From Pseudomonadota bacterium (lineage in GTDB: Bacteria > Pseudomonadota > Gammaproteobacteria > Pseudomonadales > Moraxellaceae), in contig JAJZHP010000004.1 of assembly GCA_021804355.1 (NCBI GenBank), forward strand, positions 1 to 49,864: a stretch of 49,864 nucleotides of DNA, given 5' to 3'. A model generated the notes under the pieces. The model was given only the letters and a program-made list of their open reading frames with translations. It searched no databases and was not told the origin of the DNA. Position numbers and translations under genes: made by a program. How positions within the stretch are numbered: the stretch's first letter is position 1; the number at the start of each line of letters is the position of its first letter. Below are positions 34,071 to 43,338 of this stretch, piece after piece.

Positions 34071-34964
34071 ATGACCAGGGTGATGGGATTTCGCCTGCTG
34101 GTAACGGTGTGGTGTGCCTGCTGGCTAGCTGGCTGTGCGGATGGCTTATTTTTTTATCCTGACCAGCGAAACTATCTGAGTGCAGGGCCTCCGCCTCATC
34201 AGGATTTTTTTGTTCAGGAACAGCCGGACATCAAGCTGCATGGTTGGTTTTTGCCCGCTGAGCTACCAGGCCCTGTGAAGGGAACTATCATTCAGTTTCA
34301 TGGTAATGCCGAAAATCTCACCTCACATGTGGGGCAAGTGGATTGGCTCACGCATGAAGGTTATAACGTGGTGGCTTGGGATTACCGAGGTTATGGTGCA
34401 TCGACAGGACATCCCGATCGCAGCGGACTTTTTCACGATGCTATCACTATGGTGCACCAGATCCAGGCACGCCCCGATGTAAAGGGCTATCCGGTCTACC
34501 TGCTGGGACAAAGCCTGGGAGGAGCCCTGGTGTTGGCTGTAGCAGGTTCTGGGCAGATCCATGGTATCCGTGGTGTGGTGGCGGATTCAGCCTTTGCTTC
34601 CTGGCGTGGGGTCGCTCAAGAAAAACTGCGTTCAGCCGGCTGGATGGGATGGAGTTTGTCCTGGTTGGTACCTCTGGTGGTCAGTTCAGGGTATGATGCG
34701 CAACGTGCAGTGGCTCATATTGCCCCGGTCCCTCTGCTGTTGATTCAGGGTGATCAAGATGATGTGGTGCCACCTGATAATCTTGATCAACTTTATGAGC
34801 ATGCCCTGCCCCCGATATTTCGCTGGCAGATACGAGGTGCTGGTCATGTGGAAGCCTTGACACGGTATCGTGCACAATTGCGACGCCCCTTGCTCGATTT
34901 TTTTGCTTATTGTCTAGATGGCAACACCCGTGATCTGGCGGCCGACGGCCTGCTCAAACCCTAG
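34071..34964 (+). CDS. Alpha/beta-hydrolase lipoprotein (YfhR/BEM46-like)
   Basis: 297 residues from ATG 34071, three bases after the gltD stop (GTG 34068 is also in frame). The lipoprotein signal ends in WLAGC (Cys22), so the protein is probably lipidated and faces the periplasm. The catalytic triad is visible: Ser148 in LLGQSLGG, Asp230 in GDQDDVVP and His259 in GAGHVE. The FHGNAENLT block that forms the oxyanion site and WDYRGYGAS complete the BEM46/YfhR pattern. The substrate is unknown; esterase or thioesterase activity is likely. It is wedged between gltD and hemE with no functional link evident. Confidence 0.85.
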   Translation: MTRVMGFRLLVTVWCACWLAGCADGLFFYPDQRNYLSAGPPPHQDFFVQEQPDIKLHGWFLPAELPGPVKGTIIQFHGNAENLTSHVGQVDWLTHEGYNVVAWDYRGYGASTGHPDRSGLFHDAITMVHQIQARPDVKGYPVYLLGQSLGGALVLAVAGSGQIHGIRGVVADSAFASWRGVAQEKLRSAGWMGWSLSWLVPLVVSSGYDAQRAVAHIAPVPLLLIQGDQDDVVPPDNLDQLYEHALPPIFRWQIRGAGHVEALTRYRAQLRRPLLDFFAYCLDGNTRDLAADGLLKP

Positions 34965-34975
34965 CTGGAGATGAT

Positions 34976-36049
34976 ATGCCCACGCTGAAGAATGATCGAT
35001 TCCTGCGCGCACTGCAGGGCCAGTCTGTGGATAGAACACCCGTGTGGCTGATGCGTCAGGCGGGGCGCTATTTGCCTGAATATCGTGCAACCCGTGCGCG
35101 TGCCGGAGATTTTCTCAGCTTATGCAAGAATCCTGATTTTGCTTGCGAAGTGACCCTACAGCCACTGGATCGTTTCCCTTTGGATGCGGCTATTTTATTC
35201 TCAGACATACTGACCATCCCTGATGCCATGGGATTAGGTTTGTATTTCGAAGAGGGTGAAGGACCGCGATTTCGTAAGCCTGTCAGCTGTGAGGCTGACA
35301 TCATGAGCCTACCTGTGCTGAAAGTGGCAACAGATCTGGATTATGTTATCAAAGCGGTGACCACCATTCGTCATGCCCTGGCAGGTCGCGTTCCGTTGAT
35401 TGGGTTCTCGGGTTCGCCGTGGACTCTGGCTTGCTATATGGTACAAGGCGGTTCATCCAAGGACTTCCGCCGCATCAAAACCATGTTGTACCAGACGCCA
35501 GAGTTATTGCATATCTTGCTGGATAAACTGGCTGATGCTGTAACAGCCTACCTGAATGCTCAGATTATGGCAGGCGCCCAAGCCGTACAGATATTTGATA
35601 CCTGGGGTGGTGTATTAGCGGACGGTACCTATCAAAGTTTTTCACTGCATTACATGCAAAAAATTATCAGCAATCTGGTTCGTGAACATGAGGGACGCCA
35701 TGTGCCTGTCATCCTTTTCACCAAAGGAGGCGGTTTATGGCTAGAGGATATGGTGCAAAGTGGCTGTGATGCACTAGGTCTGGATTGGACCATGAATCTG
35801 GGAAGAGCCAGAAGCCTGGTAGCAGGACGCTGTGCTCTGCAAGGCAATATGGACCCCTCGGTGCTCTACGGGGATGCTGCCACCATACGTCGTGAAGTGG
35901 CCAGATTGTTAGCGCAATATGGCTCAGGTGCAGGGCATGTGTTCAATCTCGGTCATGGTATTGAACAATGGGTAGATCCTGCCAGCGCCGGTATCTTTGT
36001 CGATGCGGTGCATGAATTGAGTGAGCCTTACCACTCCGCTGCAGCATAG
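34976..36049 (+). CDS. hemE: Uroporphyrinogen decarboxylase
   Basis: 357 residues with GGAG six bases before the ATG. The substrate-binding [10 protein letters not shown] (residues 27-36), [14 protein letters not shown] with the catalytic Asp, [13 protein letters not shown] and NLGHGI are all conserved. It removes the four acetate carboxyls of uroporphyrinogen III to give coproporphyrinogen III in haem synthesis. gltBD-hemE is a known gammaproteobacterial neighbourhood. Confidence 0.98.
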   Translation: MPTLKNDRFLRALQGQSVDRTPVWLMRQAGRYLPEYRATRARAGDFLSLCKNPDFACEVTLQPLDRFPLDAAILFSDILTIPDAMGLGLYFEEGEGPRFRKPVSCEADIMSLPVLKVATDLDYVIKAVTTIRHALAGRVPLIGFSGSPWTLACYMVQGGSSKDFRRIKTMLYQTPELLHILLDKLADAVTAYLNAQIMAGAQAVQIFDTWGGVLADGTYQSFSLHYMQKIISNLVREHEGRHVPVILFTKGGGLWLEDMVQSGCDALGLDWTMNLGRARSLVAGRCALQGNMDPSVLYGDAATIRREVARLLAQYGSGAGHVFNLGHGIEQWVDPASAGIFVDAVHELSEPYHSAAA

Positions 36050-36059
36050 GTCATCGGCC

Positions 36060-37727
36060 ATGGCACCTTTGCAGGGTTTACGCGACTTCAGACGCCTTAA
36101 AGAACTGCTGGGCATACTGATTATTTATGGTTTTGATGATCTTTTACAATGGATGGGGCTGGGACGCCAGGCGGCCTTAATCAATCGGCTGCTACGACGT
36201 AGATTGCCTGCAGATGTTCAGCGCCTGCCTCCCCAGGCTCGAGCTCGCATGGCCATGGAGGAAATGGGCCCTACCTTCGTTAAACTGGGGCAGATTCTGG
36301 CGACACGAGTCGACTTACTGCCACCAGAATGGATTACCGAACTGGAAAAACTGCAAAGTCGGGTGGCGGCTGTACCCTTTAGCGATCTGTTGCCGGGTTT
36401 GGAAGCGAGTTTGGGTCGTCCCGTGACTGAAGTGTTTAGCGAGCTGGATGAACACCCTTTGGGTAGCGCCTCAATGGCCCAGGTGCATCGTGCCCGCTTA
36501 AAGTCCGGTGAGCGCGTTGTACTCAAGATTCGCAGGCCGGGCATACGCGCTATCATCGAAGCTGACATGCGATTGCTTGAACAGGTTGCGGCCGTGGCAG
36601 AGAGCCAATCGCCGGATTGGCGAAGGTTTCAACCGGTGGCCTTGCTGCGCGAGTTTCAGCGCTCCTTGTCCAGGGAGCTGGATTTTGCTGTAGAGGCCCG
36701 CGCCGCTGAACGCATAGCGAATAATTTGGCAGACTGGGACTACATGGTTATCCCCAAGGTGTATTGGGATTATACCTGTGAGGATCTCAATGTGCAGGAG
36801 GCCATGAATGGAACTCAAGCCAGTGATCTGGCTGAGCTGGACCGTCTAGGTGTTGATAGGCTGCGTCTAGCCCGCAGGGGTGCTGCCGTTGTTTGGAAGA
36901 TGATGCTGGAGGATGGTTTTTTTCATGCTGATCCTCATCCGGGCAATTTTATTATTCTGCCAGATGAGCGTATAGCACTGATTGATTTTGGTATGGTAGG
37001 ACGCTTGAGCGCTCAACGCCGCGATCAATTAGTAAGGCTGGTGCGCGGTATATTATTGCAGGAGCCTGAGATCACCACGCACGTGCTGGTAGAGTGGAGT
37101 GCAGGGTATGTTTTGCAGCGCGAGGCCTTGAACAGTGAAGTGGCCGCCTTCATGGAGCGGTTTGACGGAGTTCCGTTAGATCAGCTTGATATTGCAGGGG
37201 TATTGCAGGATGTCGCTGCTATTTTGCGCCACCATGCGGTTAGTCTACCGGCAGATATCGCCTTGATCGTCAAGGCTTGCCTCACCCTTGAAGGCTTTGG
37301 CCGATCGTTAGCGCCAAATTTTCAGCTGATGACGGAAGCAGCGCCCTTACTAAAAAAGACACTGCGTGGTCGGTATGCCCCGCAAAAACTGGCCAGGGCC
37401 ATGCGTATACGAGCTCTGGACATGGTGGAACGGGTATATAACCCCAATAGCTCGGCGGCACAGAGTCATCTATCCGGATCAGCACCACCGATTAATCCTA
37501 TGGATATGGAACGCTGGATAGGACGTCTGGAACGTGCTTCAGCGCGCCAGACGACAGCGTTGTTGATAACAGCTATGTATGTGGTGGGGGGATTGTTATC
37601 CCTATTGCCGCAAGGTCCGCACGTGATGGGTATGAATCTGCTGGGTATCCTGTTTATCTTTAGTGCCAGTGTTTATGGATTCTGGCTCTGGCTTTCTCAA
37701 TGGTGGACATTACGGGGTCGGGATTGA
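36060..37727 (+). CDS. ubiB: Ubiquinone biosynthesis protein UbiB (ABC1/ADCK atypical kinase)
   Basis: 555 residues from ATG 36060, 10 bases after hemE; an upstream in-frame GTG lies inside hemE. Marks of the UbiB/ADCK family are clear: the KxGQ motif (VKLGQ, K75-Q78) in the N-terminal extension, the Ala-rich loop GSASMAQVH replacing the Gly-rich loop (135-143), Lys156, HADPHPGNF and IDFGMVG. Two C-terminal transmembrane helices occupy about residues 500-550. It is an inner-membrane ATPase that promotes ubiquinone synthesis. The link with hemE (haem and quinone) suits an aerobic respiratory cell. Confidence 0.93.
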   Translation: MAPLQGLRDFRRLKELLGILIIYGFDDLLQWMGLGRQAALINRLLRRRLPADVQRLPPQARARMAMEEMGPTFVKLGQILATRVDLLPPEWITELEKLQSRVAAVPFSDLLPGLEASLGRPVTEVFSELDEHPLGSASMAQVHRARLKSGERVVLKIRRPGIRAIIEADMRLLEQVAAVAESQSPDWRRFQPVALLREFQRSLSRELDFAVEARAAERIANNLADWDYMVIPKVYWDYTCEDLNVQEAMNGTQASDLAELDRLGVDRLRLARRGAAVVWKMMLEDGFFHADPHPGNFIILPDERIALIDFGMVGRLSAQRRDQLVRLVRGILLQEPEITTHVLVEWSAGYVLQREALNSEVAAFMERFDGVPLDQLDIAGVLQDVAAILRHHAVSLPADIALIVKACLTLEGFGRSLAPNFQLMTEAAPLLKKTLRGRYAPQKLARAMRIRALDMVERVYNPNSSAAQSHLSGSAPPINPMDMERWIGRLERASARQTTALLITAMYVVGGLLSLLPQGPHVMGMNLLGILFIFSASVYGFWLWLSQWWTLRGRD

Positions 37728-37758
37728 TCTGGAGTGGAACGAGCTCTCTAGGCCCAAG

Positions 37759-40700
37759 TTAACTTGAGGGTACCTGCAGAGGGACACGTAGAATAAAACA
37801 GGTACCTTCATGTTCTATGCTGGTTACTCGTAGGCGTCCGCCTAAAATCACGGCAGCATTATGACTGATATGCAATCCTAGCCCAGAGCCACCGCGCCCT
37901 AAACGTGTGGTGAAGAAGGGTTCAAAGATATGAGACAGCTGATCTGCAGGAATTCCACGGCCATTATCACGTATGCTGATTTCAATCCATTCCTGGTCAA
38001 AAATTTCGGCGCTGATGTTTATCTGTTTGAGGCCCGTGTGCTCTTCGAAGGCATGATCCAGTGCATTGGTAATCAAATTGGTAATAATCTGTCCCATAGG
38101 GCCAGGGTAACTATCCATAACGATGGCTGGATCAATGTGCTCCTTGATCTCGATGCCCTGATTGCGTAAGCGCGGGAGCAGCAATACTAGCAAGTCGCGG
38201 AAAAGTTGATGCAGTTCAAAACGACGCCGACTGAGGATATTTTGATCCACGGCGACTTGCTTGAAACTTTGCACCAGATCAGCTGCACGCCGCAGATTGC
38301 GCACGACAATATCACAAGCCAGATTGGCCTGTTCCATAAAGTCCTCAAACTCGCGGCGTTTGATGCCTTGCTCATACCGAATTTGCAATTGCTCAAGTTG
38401 GCTGACAACCGTGGAAGCGGCTAACAGACCATTACCCAAGGGGGTATTGATTTCATGGGCAACACCTGCAACCAAATGACCCAGTGCTGATAGTTTTTCA
38501 ACCTCAACCAGTTGATCTTGAGTGGCTTCAAGTTCAATGATGCTGGCTTGCAGAGCTGAATTACTGTTTTCGAGATCCCGGGTACGCGCTAGAACGCGAT
38601 TCTCCAGATCACGGTTGAGGTCGCGGACCTCTGCTTCAATTCGACGTTGTTCGCTGATGTCTTCCGCTGTCATGATGAGGACATGGTGTTCGCCAACCGG
38701 TGTCGTAGCTGCGGTGATACGGCAAAGTACCGGGCGCCCATCCCGGGTCAGCAAAGGTACCTCCATACAGGGTATGCTGGTGCTTGCAGCCTCTATGAGC
38801 GATTGGAACTTTTCATTATCCAAAGCGCGAGACCAGATACCTGCCTCAAGAAGACTCTGTCCTGTGATGGACTCTGCAGAGCGATCCAACAAGTATTCCC
38901 AAGCTGTATTAACCGTTAAAATTTCAAATGTTACGGGGTTCAGTACAGCCATTGCTGTTGGTGAAGCATTAAAAATAGCGCGTTGCTGCTGCTCACTGCT
39001 AGCCAGGGCATCCTGGGCCAGCTTTTGCTCCGTCATGTCGAAGATAAATCCGTACCAGGCAATGTCCCCATTGGCCTCTTTTTCCGGCAGGGATGTGCCT
39101 GTACGCCATACCACACGGCCATCATGGAGTTGGAGGCGGCACTTGAATTGCCAGAGAGTCATATGAGCGGCAGAGGTATATATCGAATTAACCAGCTCGG
39201 GTAAATCATCAGGATGAGCTCGCTGAAATGCAGCGGTAGCATTATCTTTAATATCCTCAGGATGTACGCCTAACATTTCCTGCACAGCGCCTAGTGCTAT
39301 GGGAAAGCTCATGTGACCATCAGGGTGCAGGCAAAATTTATAGAGCATACCGGGTATACGTTCGGCATAGCGCAATAATTGGTCACGGTAGGCATTGCGT
39401 TCACGTTCGCGTTGCTCCCGTTCGCTGATATCTACCAAGGTCCAAATGGATAACTCACCTTCATGATCGTGCAGTATGCCAAATGACACCTCGCAGGGTA
39501 CGCTATGCCCTGATTTATGCAGTAGCCGGGTCTCAAAAAAAGCAGTTTCACCGTGAGCTTGCTGCGCATACAGATGGCCAATTTGGTCATATTCAACCTG
39601 AGATGGATAGATGATATGGGTAGACTGACCTGCCAACTCATCGGGAGAGGCATAACCTAGAATTTCGGCAAAGCGTTGATTAACTTGTACGAAATGACGG
39701 TTTCGCACCATGGTAATACCGACGCGGGTATTATTCAGCAAGTGTCTTTGTATCGCACTGACGTGTTGTTCGCGATGCATTTGGTCAAGCCGGTCGAGTC
39801 CCCGGGATAGGTTACGAGCCAGTTCTTCTAGTAAACTTTTGAGGGAGTTATCAAAAATATCTTCTTCAGAGTGTATGACGGTCAGAACTGCCCATATCTG
39901 ACCACCACGAAAGATGGGTAAGGTGGCATTGGATTTTAGCCCCCACTTATCAGCCCGATCCCTCCATAGGGCCTGTCGGGAGTTTTTCTTTAAAGATGCG
40001 CTGTAGAGGGGACAGGCCTGTCGCCAGGTGGTGCCGATATTGCCTCTTCCTTCGGGTAGGTCTTGGCGCGCGCTTACCGGGAGACCTTCAAGGTAACCGG
40101 TCACTCCAGCAGCAGCAAGAACTTCAAATTTTTGCTGGTCGCCTGGTCTGGAGATCCAAGCCAGGCTGAGGTGTCCATGTTGGATGATACAGGCACACAG
40201 TGCGTTAAGTAATTCATCTTGTGACGAGGATGAGGCCACTAAGGCATTGGCTTGCGCCAACATGCTTTGGAAATCGGCCAAACGCTGAAGGCCTCGTGAT
40301 TGATCCTGCTGATGTTTATATTGCTTGTCAAAACGCAGCAGCAGGCCAGCGATAGAGGCAATGAGGTTCAGCAGTTGTGCATCCTGTTCTGAGGGTTGAC
40401 TGCTTTTTTGTGAGGAGAGTGCAAAGGCACCCACCACAGTGTCACCATCCAGCACAGGATAAGACCAGTAAGACCAGTTGTCATGGCAACTTGACATGCA
40501 CTGCATCGAACAGCTTTTAGGAGTGAAGTCCTGATCAAGCACATGAGCATGATGACATTCGAGAACACTGCAGGGTTGACCTATAAGGGCTTGCCAGATC
40601 ATTTCGTGCAGTTTTTTTTGTTCATCAGATGCGGCAGTTGATGTGGCAAATATCTGTAACCGACCTTCCCCATCCATATTGAACAAGGCGGCTACGCGAT

Positions 40701-40848
40701 GTTCAGTGAGATTTTCAGCTTCATGGCATAAAAACACAGCTAGATTTTGCGCAGAATGGCCATCCACCAGATCGCGGAGTACGCGCGTGGAAAGTTGGAG
40801 CAGCGATTCTGCGTTGACAACTGTCATCATCATGATACATGCAAGCAT
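37759..40848 (-). CDS. Cytoplasmic multi-sensor histidine kinase (GAF-GAF-PAS-PAS-PAS-HisKA-HATPase)
   Basis: 1029 residues with no transmembrane segment. Approximate order: GAF 15-175, GAF 190-350, PAS 365-480, PAS 490-615 (PAC end WYGFIFDMTEQ), PAS 625-745, coiled coil, then the dimerisation domain with phosphoacceptor His798 (GVAHEINTPLGN) and an ATPase with NALDHAF, DNGRG from Asp961 and SGLGLHI. The first GAF carries a dense Cys/His run (C93, C98, C113, C117, C121, with H99, H100, H102, H122) that could hold a metal or redox group. The start is uncertain: ATG 40848 lacks a clear ribosome site, and ATGs at residues 6, 7 and 8 are alternatives. No response regulator is near. The signal is unknown. 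Confidence 0.9.
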   Translation of the reverse strand: MLACIMMMTVVNAESLLQLSTRVLRDLVDGHSAQNLAVFLCHEAENLTEHRVAALFNMDGEGRLQIFATSTAASDEQKKLHEMIWQALIGQPCSVLECHHAHVLDQDFTPKSCSMQCMSSCHDNWSYWSYPVLDGDTVVGAFALSSQKSSQPSEQDAQLLNLIASIAGLLLRFDKQYKHQQDQSRGLQRLADFQSMLAQANALVASSSSQDELLNALCACIIQHGHLSLAWISRPGDQQKFEVLAAAGVTGYLEGLPVSARQDLPEGRGNIGTTWRQACPLYSASLKKNSRQALWRDRADKWGLKSNATLPIFRGGQIWAVLTVIHSEEDIFDNSLKSLLEELARNLSRGLDRLDQMHREQHVSAIQRHLLNNTRVGITMVRNRHFVQVNQRFAEILGYASPDELAGQSTHIIYPSQVEYDQIGHLYAQQAHGETAFFETRLLHKSGHSVPCEVSFGILHDHEGELSIWTLVDISEREQRERERNAYRDQLLRYAERIPGMLYKFCLHPDGHMSFPIALGAVQEMLGVHPEDIKDNATAAFQRAHPDDLPELVNSIYTSAAHMTLWQFKCRLQLHDGRVVWRTGTSLPEKEANGDIAWYGFIFDMTEQKLAQDALASSEQQQRAIFNASPTAMAVLNPVTFEILTVNTAWEYLLDRSAESITGQSLLEAGIWSRALDNEKFQSLIEAASTSIPCMEVPLLTRDGRPVLCRITAATTPVGEHHVLIMTAEDISEQRRIEAEVRDLNRDLENRVLARTRDLENSNSALQASIIELEATQDQLVEVEKLSALGHLVAGVAHEINTPLGNGLLAASTVVSQLEQLQIRYEQGIKRREFEDFMEQANLACDIVVRNLRRAADLVQSFKQVAVDQNILSRRRFELHQLFRDLLVLLLPRLRNQGIEIKEHIDPAIVMDSYPGPMGQIITNLITNALDHAFEEHTGLKQINISAEIFDQEWIEISIRDNGRGIPADQLSHIFEPFFTTRLGRGGSGLGLHISHNAAVILGGRLRVTSIEHEGTCFILRVPLQVPSS

Positions 40849-40893
40849 ACGATGTCATTAGCATAGCAAATCTCACATTGAATGCCTGCCTGG

Positions 40894-41580
40894 TCAAGCA
40901 GTTTGCTGTACCGTCAGTCCGGTGGTGACTGGCGTAGCACCTTGTTGGTTAAGCTGCGCTTGCAAGTTCTGTAAAAAAGAAACCAGGGCAGTATTCGATG
41001 TCGCTGAAGTCGCTGTGTTGTTACTACCTAAGGCCCCGCTGAGGGATTGAAAACTGTTTTCCAGCGATGAAAGCGATGATCCACTGCTGCCATTGACGGT
41101 AGCTGTGGTGCCTGAAATCTGGGCAGTCAGGCTTTGCAGCTGAGTCTGAAAACTTCCATAGCCGGGTGTACTATGCTGGCTGTTCATACTATTTAGTGTA
41201 CTAAATAGAGACTGCAAAAATGTTGTCATGGCCTGTTGGGGATTTTGCGCTCCTGCGACTGAACTACGGGCAGCCGTTGAACTGCTATCGCCATCACTGT
41301 CAGAGCCTGTGCCTGGGGATCCAGAGGAAGCGCTGGGTGTTAAGGAGGATACGTTAAGTCCTGACTGGCTTAGCGCCTGTAAGATATTATTGAGCATGGC
41401 ACGACCACCACCATGGTGATGACCAGACGCGCCAGAAACGCCAGAGGGCGATGTCATGCTTTGGACGCTGGTTGTAGCGCCGGCGGCTTGTGTAGATTGC
41501 ACGAGAGGAGAGGATGTCGTGCTGGAGGCTTGCGCTAAGGGATTAAATAGCCAGCTAGTCATGGAGTTATTGATAGTCAT
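40894..41580 (-). CDS. Ser/Gln/Thr-rich low-complexity protein of unknown function
   Basis: 228 residues, not recognised as any named family. Composition is dominated by Ser, Thr, Gly, Gln and Asn with almost no charged residues. A HHHGGGR stretch near residue 54 is followed by short amphipathic helices (AMLNNILQALSQSGL, AMTTFLQSLFSTLNSM, ALVSFLQNLQAQLNQQ) separated by Ser/Gly linkers with SDSDGDSSS. There is no signal peptide or membrane helix. The repeated hydrophobic-x-x-LQ helices suggest a filament, secreted or surface-associated role, but that is a guess. It is 45 bases upstream of the big kinase in the same direction, so the two may be co-transcribed. Confidence 0.65.
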   Translation of the reverse strand: MTINNSMTSWLFNPLAQASSTTSSPLVQSTQAAGATTSVQSMTSPSGVSGASGHHHGGGRAMLNNILQALSQSGLNVSSLTPSASSGSPGTGSDSDGDSSSTAARSSVAGAQNPQQAMTTFLQSLFSTLNSMNSQHSTPGYGSFQTQLQSLTAQISGTTATVNGSSGSSLSSLENSFQSLSGALGSNNTATSATSNTALVSFLQNLQAQLNQQGATPVTTGLTVQQTA

Positions 41581-41992
41581 GGGTGCCCACCTCGCCGGGC
41601 TTTAGCAAAAAGTAAAGAACCAGAATAAATATGCCAGTTGTGTGCCAAGAGGTTGGAAATAGCCGTTATAGGCATCAGGGTTGAAGCCTGGGGTGTAGGT
41701 ATTTACGTTGGCATCCAGATGATTAAATTATAAATAATACAGATAAAACAATGGGTTGTTATGTATCATGTCATGAGTTTACTGGGCCTGGTAGCGTTTT
41801 GACAAAAGCAGGCACAGGGAGTTGCCAGCAGACGAGGCTGAGGTTAAAAAGTAGGCCCAAGGGTAAGTTGTTGCCGGTGATGCGGCGCGGTCCTGCCGCG
41901 CAAAAGTATTTTTTAGTCAGGTCAACCCCTTGCGAAGTAAAGCGTTACTGCAGGTTCTATGGCCTGTAGTCTTCATCTAAAGGGGATTTTAT
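41581..41992. other. 412-base intergenic region between divergent genes
   Basis: No convincing gene. It must hold promoters for the Ser-rich protein (minus) and the lipoprotein (plus). An AT-rich stretch at 41721-41750 contains TATAAT read on the minus strand, but no good -35 fits it. A hairpin GCGCGG-N5-CCGCGC lies near 41885-41901, followed a few bases later by a T-run; it could be a weak terminator on the plus strand. Confidence 0.5.
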
Positions 41993-42739
41993 ATGCGTTC
42001 AATGTTATGGGTGGTTGTCTCTTCGGCAGCCTTGGTTGCCTGCGGCTCAGGTGGACTTACCGCGATCACTTCAGCAGGAGCGATGACTTCGTCGGGAACC
42101 TCGGCCCCTGATAACCTCTTAGGCGTATATTCGGGTTCAGCCTTGCAGGGCTCAGTCAACAAAACGGTCTTTGGCGTTGTGCTGGCTTCAGGTGAGTATT
42201 ATTTTGCTGAGATGGCCCCAAACCAGGTGGTCGAATTGGTCCATGGTACTTCGGTAGCACAGGGAGGCACCTTGACCTCAACGGACATGATGGACTTTCC
42301 TTCGGCACAGAATCCTTTGACCGGGTCATTGGCAGGTACGTATGTTTTGGCCTCAAGCATCAGTGGTAATTTGAACTATACGAGTAATACGGTAACCCCA
42401 CAGAGTCTTAGCCTAACTTACCAGCTCAATAGCAATGCACCACAATTGCCGACTGCGGTGGCAAGATCCTGGAACTTTACCGACAATACCGGTGCCAGCG
42501 GGACCTTGACCGTGGATGGGTATGGCAATGTTAGTGGAAGTACTTCATCATCGGGCTGCACCCTGTCGGGCACGATGAGTCCTGGCAATGCGGCCTATAA
42601 CTTAACTCTGAACCTGACCAATTGCGTGGTATCAGGATCGCTGTCGGGGGTGGCTGTTCTCAATCCGGGGACTGGTGGCTTAGCCTTGATGGCCATGACC
42701 CCGACGCGTAATGGTGCATGGGTAGCCTCTGCGATGTAG
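41993..42739 (+). CDS. Secreted lipoprotein of unknown function
   Basis: 248 residues with an AAGGGGA ribosome site. The signal peptide ends in the lipobox LVAC (Cys17), followed by a Ser/Gly/Thr-rich linker. The rest looks all-beta, with alternating hydrophobic and polar strands and repeated NLTLNLTNC-like segments; two cysteines (in SSGCTLSG and LTNCVVSG) could form a disulfide. There are very few charged residues. No family is recognised. It converges with the GNAT gene, whose stop lies two bases away. Confidence 0.75.
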   Translation: MRSMLWVVVSSAALVACGSGGLTAITSAGAMTSSGTSAPDNLLGVYSGSALQGSVNKTVFGVVLASGEYYFAEMAPNQVVELVHGTSVAQGGTLTSTDMMDFPSAQNPLTGSLAGTYVLASSISGNLNYTSNTVTPQSLSLTYQLNSNAPQLPTAVARSWNFTDNTGASGTLTVDGYGNVSGSTSSSGCTLSGTMSPGNAAYNLTLNLTNCVVSGSLSGVAVLNPGTGGLALMAMTPTRNGAWVASAM

Positions 42740-42741
42740 GT

Positions 42742-43293
42742 TTACGGAGGGGAGGGGCGTAATAGCCCCATCAAAATGATGTCTGTCCATTGTCCGCGGA
42801 TATAAACAGCCTGACGTAATATTCCCTCGCGAACAAAGCCCAACTTGTCATAAATATGCAAAGCGGGTGTATTCGTAGCAAAGACAGAGATTGTAATACG
42901 GCGCAGATTAAGGTGCAGCCAGCAGTACTCGATAGCTAGCAGCAAGGCTTCTTGACCTAAACCTTGTCCGCGCTGGGTTGAGTCCCCGATGCGTATGCCT
43001 AGCATCACCGAGCGATTAACGGCATCAATATTCCAGAGTTGTACATAGCCTGAGATCAAGGGGTCGTTAATCTTGCGTATGGCGAAAAAAACCCGTGCAG
43101 GATCAGGGTTGGATGCGAACCAAAAAGACTCCTGATGTTTCCATAGCGGAGGGCGATAAGGCTCATTCAGCAGGGCAGCTTCGCTATCATCAGCCCACAG
43201 AAAAAGCGCGTTAAAGTCCTGGGGAAATACGGGCCCTAAGATTACCAGTTTGCCCTGCATCATGCCGAGTAGTCCTTTACCATATGGATTCAT
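42742..43293 (-). CDS. GNAT-family N-acetyltransferase (RimJ/SpeG-like)
   Basis: 183 residues. The acetyl-CoA loop QRGQGLG and the downstream NLRRITISVFATNTPALHIYDKLGFVREG segment are typical of the RimJ/RimL/SpeG branch. Candidate targets are ribosomal protein N-termini, polyamines or small amines; sequence does not decide. Inner methionines at residues 11 and 12 are possible starts. It is last in the minus-strand run acyltransferase-patatin-GNAT, 45 bases after the patatin gene. Confidence 0.85.
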   Translation of the reverse strand: MNPYGKGLLGMMQGKLVILGPVFPQDFNALFLWADDSEAALLNEPYRPPLWKHQESFWFASNPDPARVFFAIRKINDPLISGYVQLWNIDAVNRSVMLGIRIGDSTQRGQGLGQEALLLAIEYCWLHLNLRRITISVFATNTPALHIYDKLGFVREGILRQAVYIRGQWTDIILMGLLRPSPP

Positions 43294-43338
43294 CCATGAA
43301 CGATTAAAGGCAAGGTCGCGTTGACACAGGAAAAAAGT

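Noticed and set aside
40485-40505. CMSSCH in the large kinase as a c-type haem site
   Set aside because: The spacing is Cys-x3-Cys-His rather than Cys-x2-Cys-His, and the protein has no export signal, so periplasmic haem attachment is not expected.
41811-41825. Sigma-54-like GGCAC...TTGC upstream of the lipoprotein gene
   Set aside because: Eleven bases lie between GG and GC instead of ten, which normally abolishes sigma-54 recognition, and no activator site is visible.
41751-41969. Possible 72-residue plus-strand gene in the intergenic region
   Set aside because: No ribosome site, no family resemblance and an unconvincing composition; it overlaps likely regulatory DNA and a GC hairpin.
42754-42769. 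GGGGC-N6-GCCCC hairpin as terminator between the lipoprotein and GNAT genes
   Set aside because: Short stem inside the GNAT coding end with no T-run in either direction.
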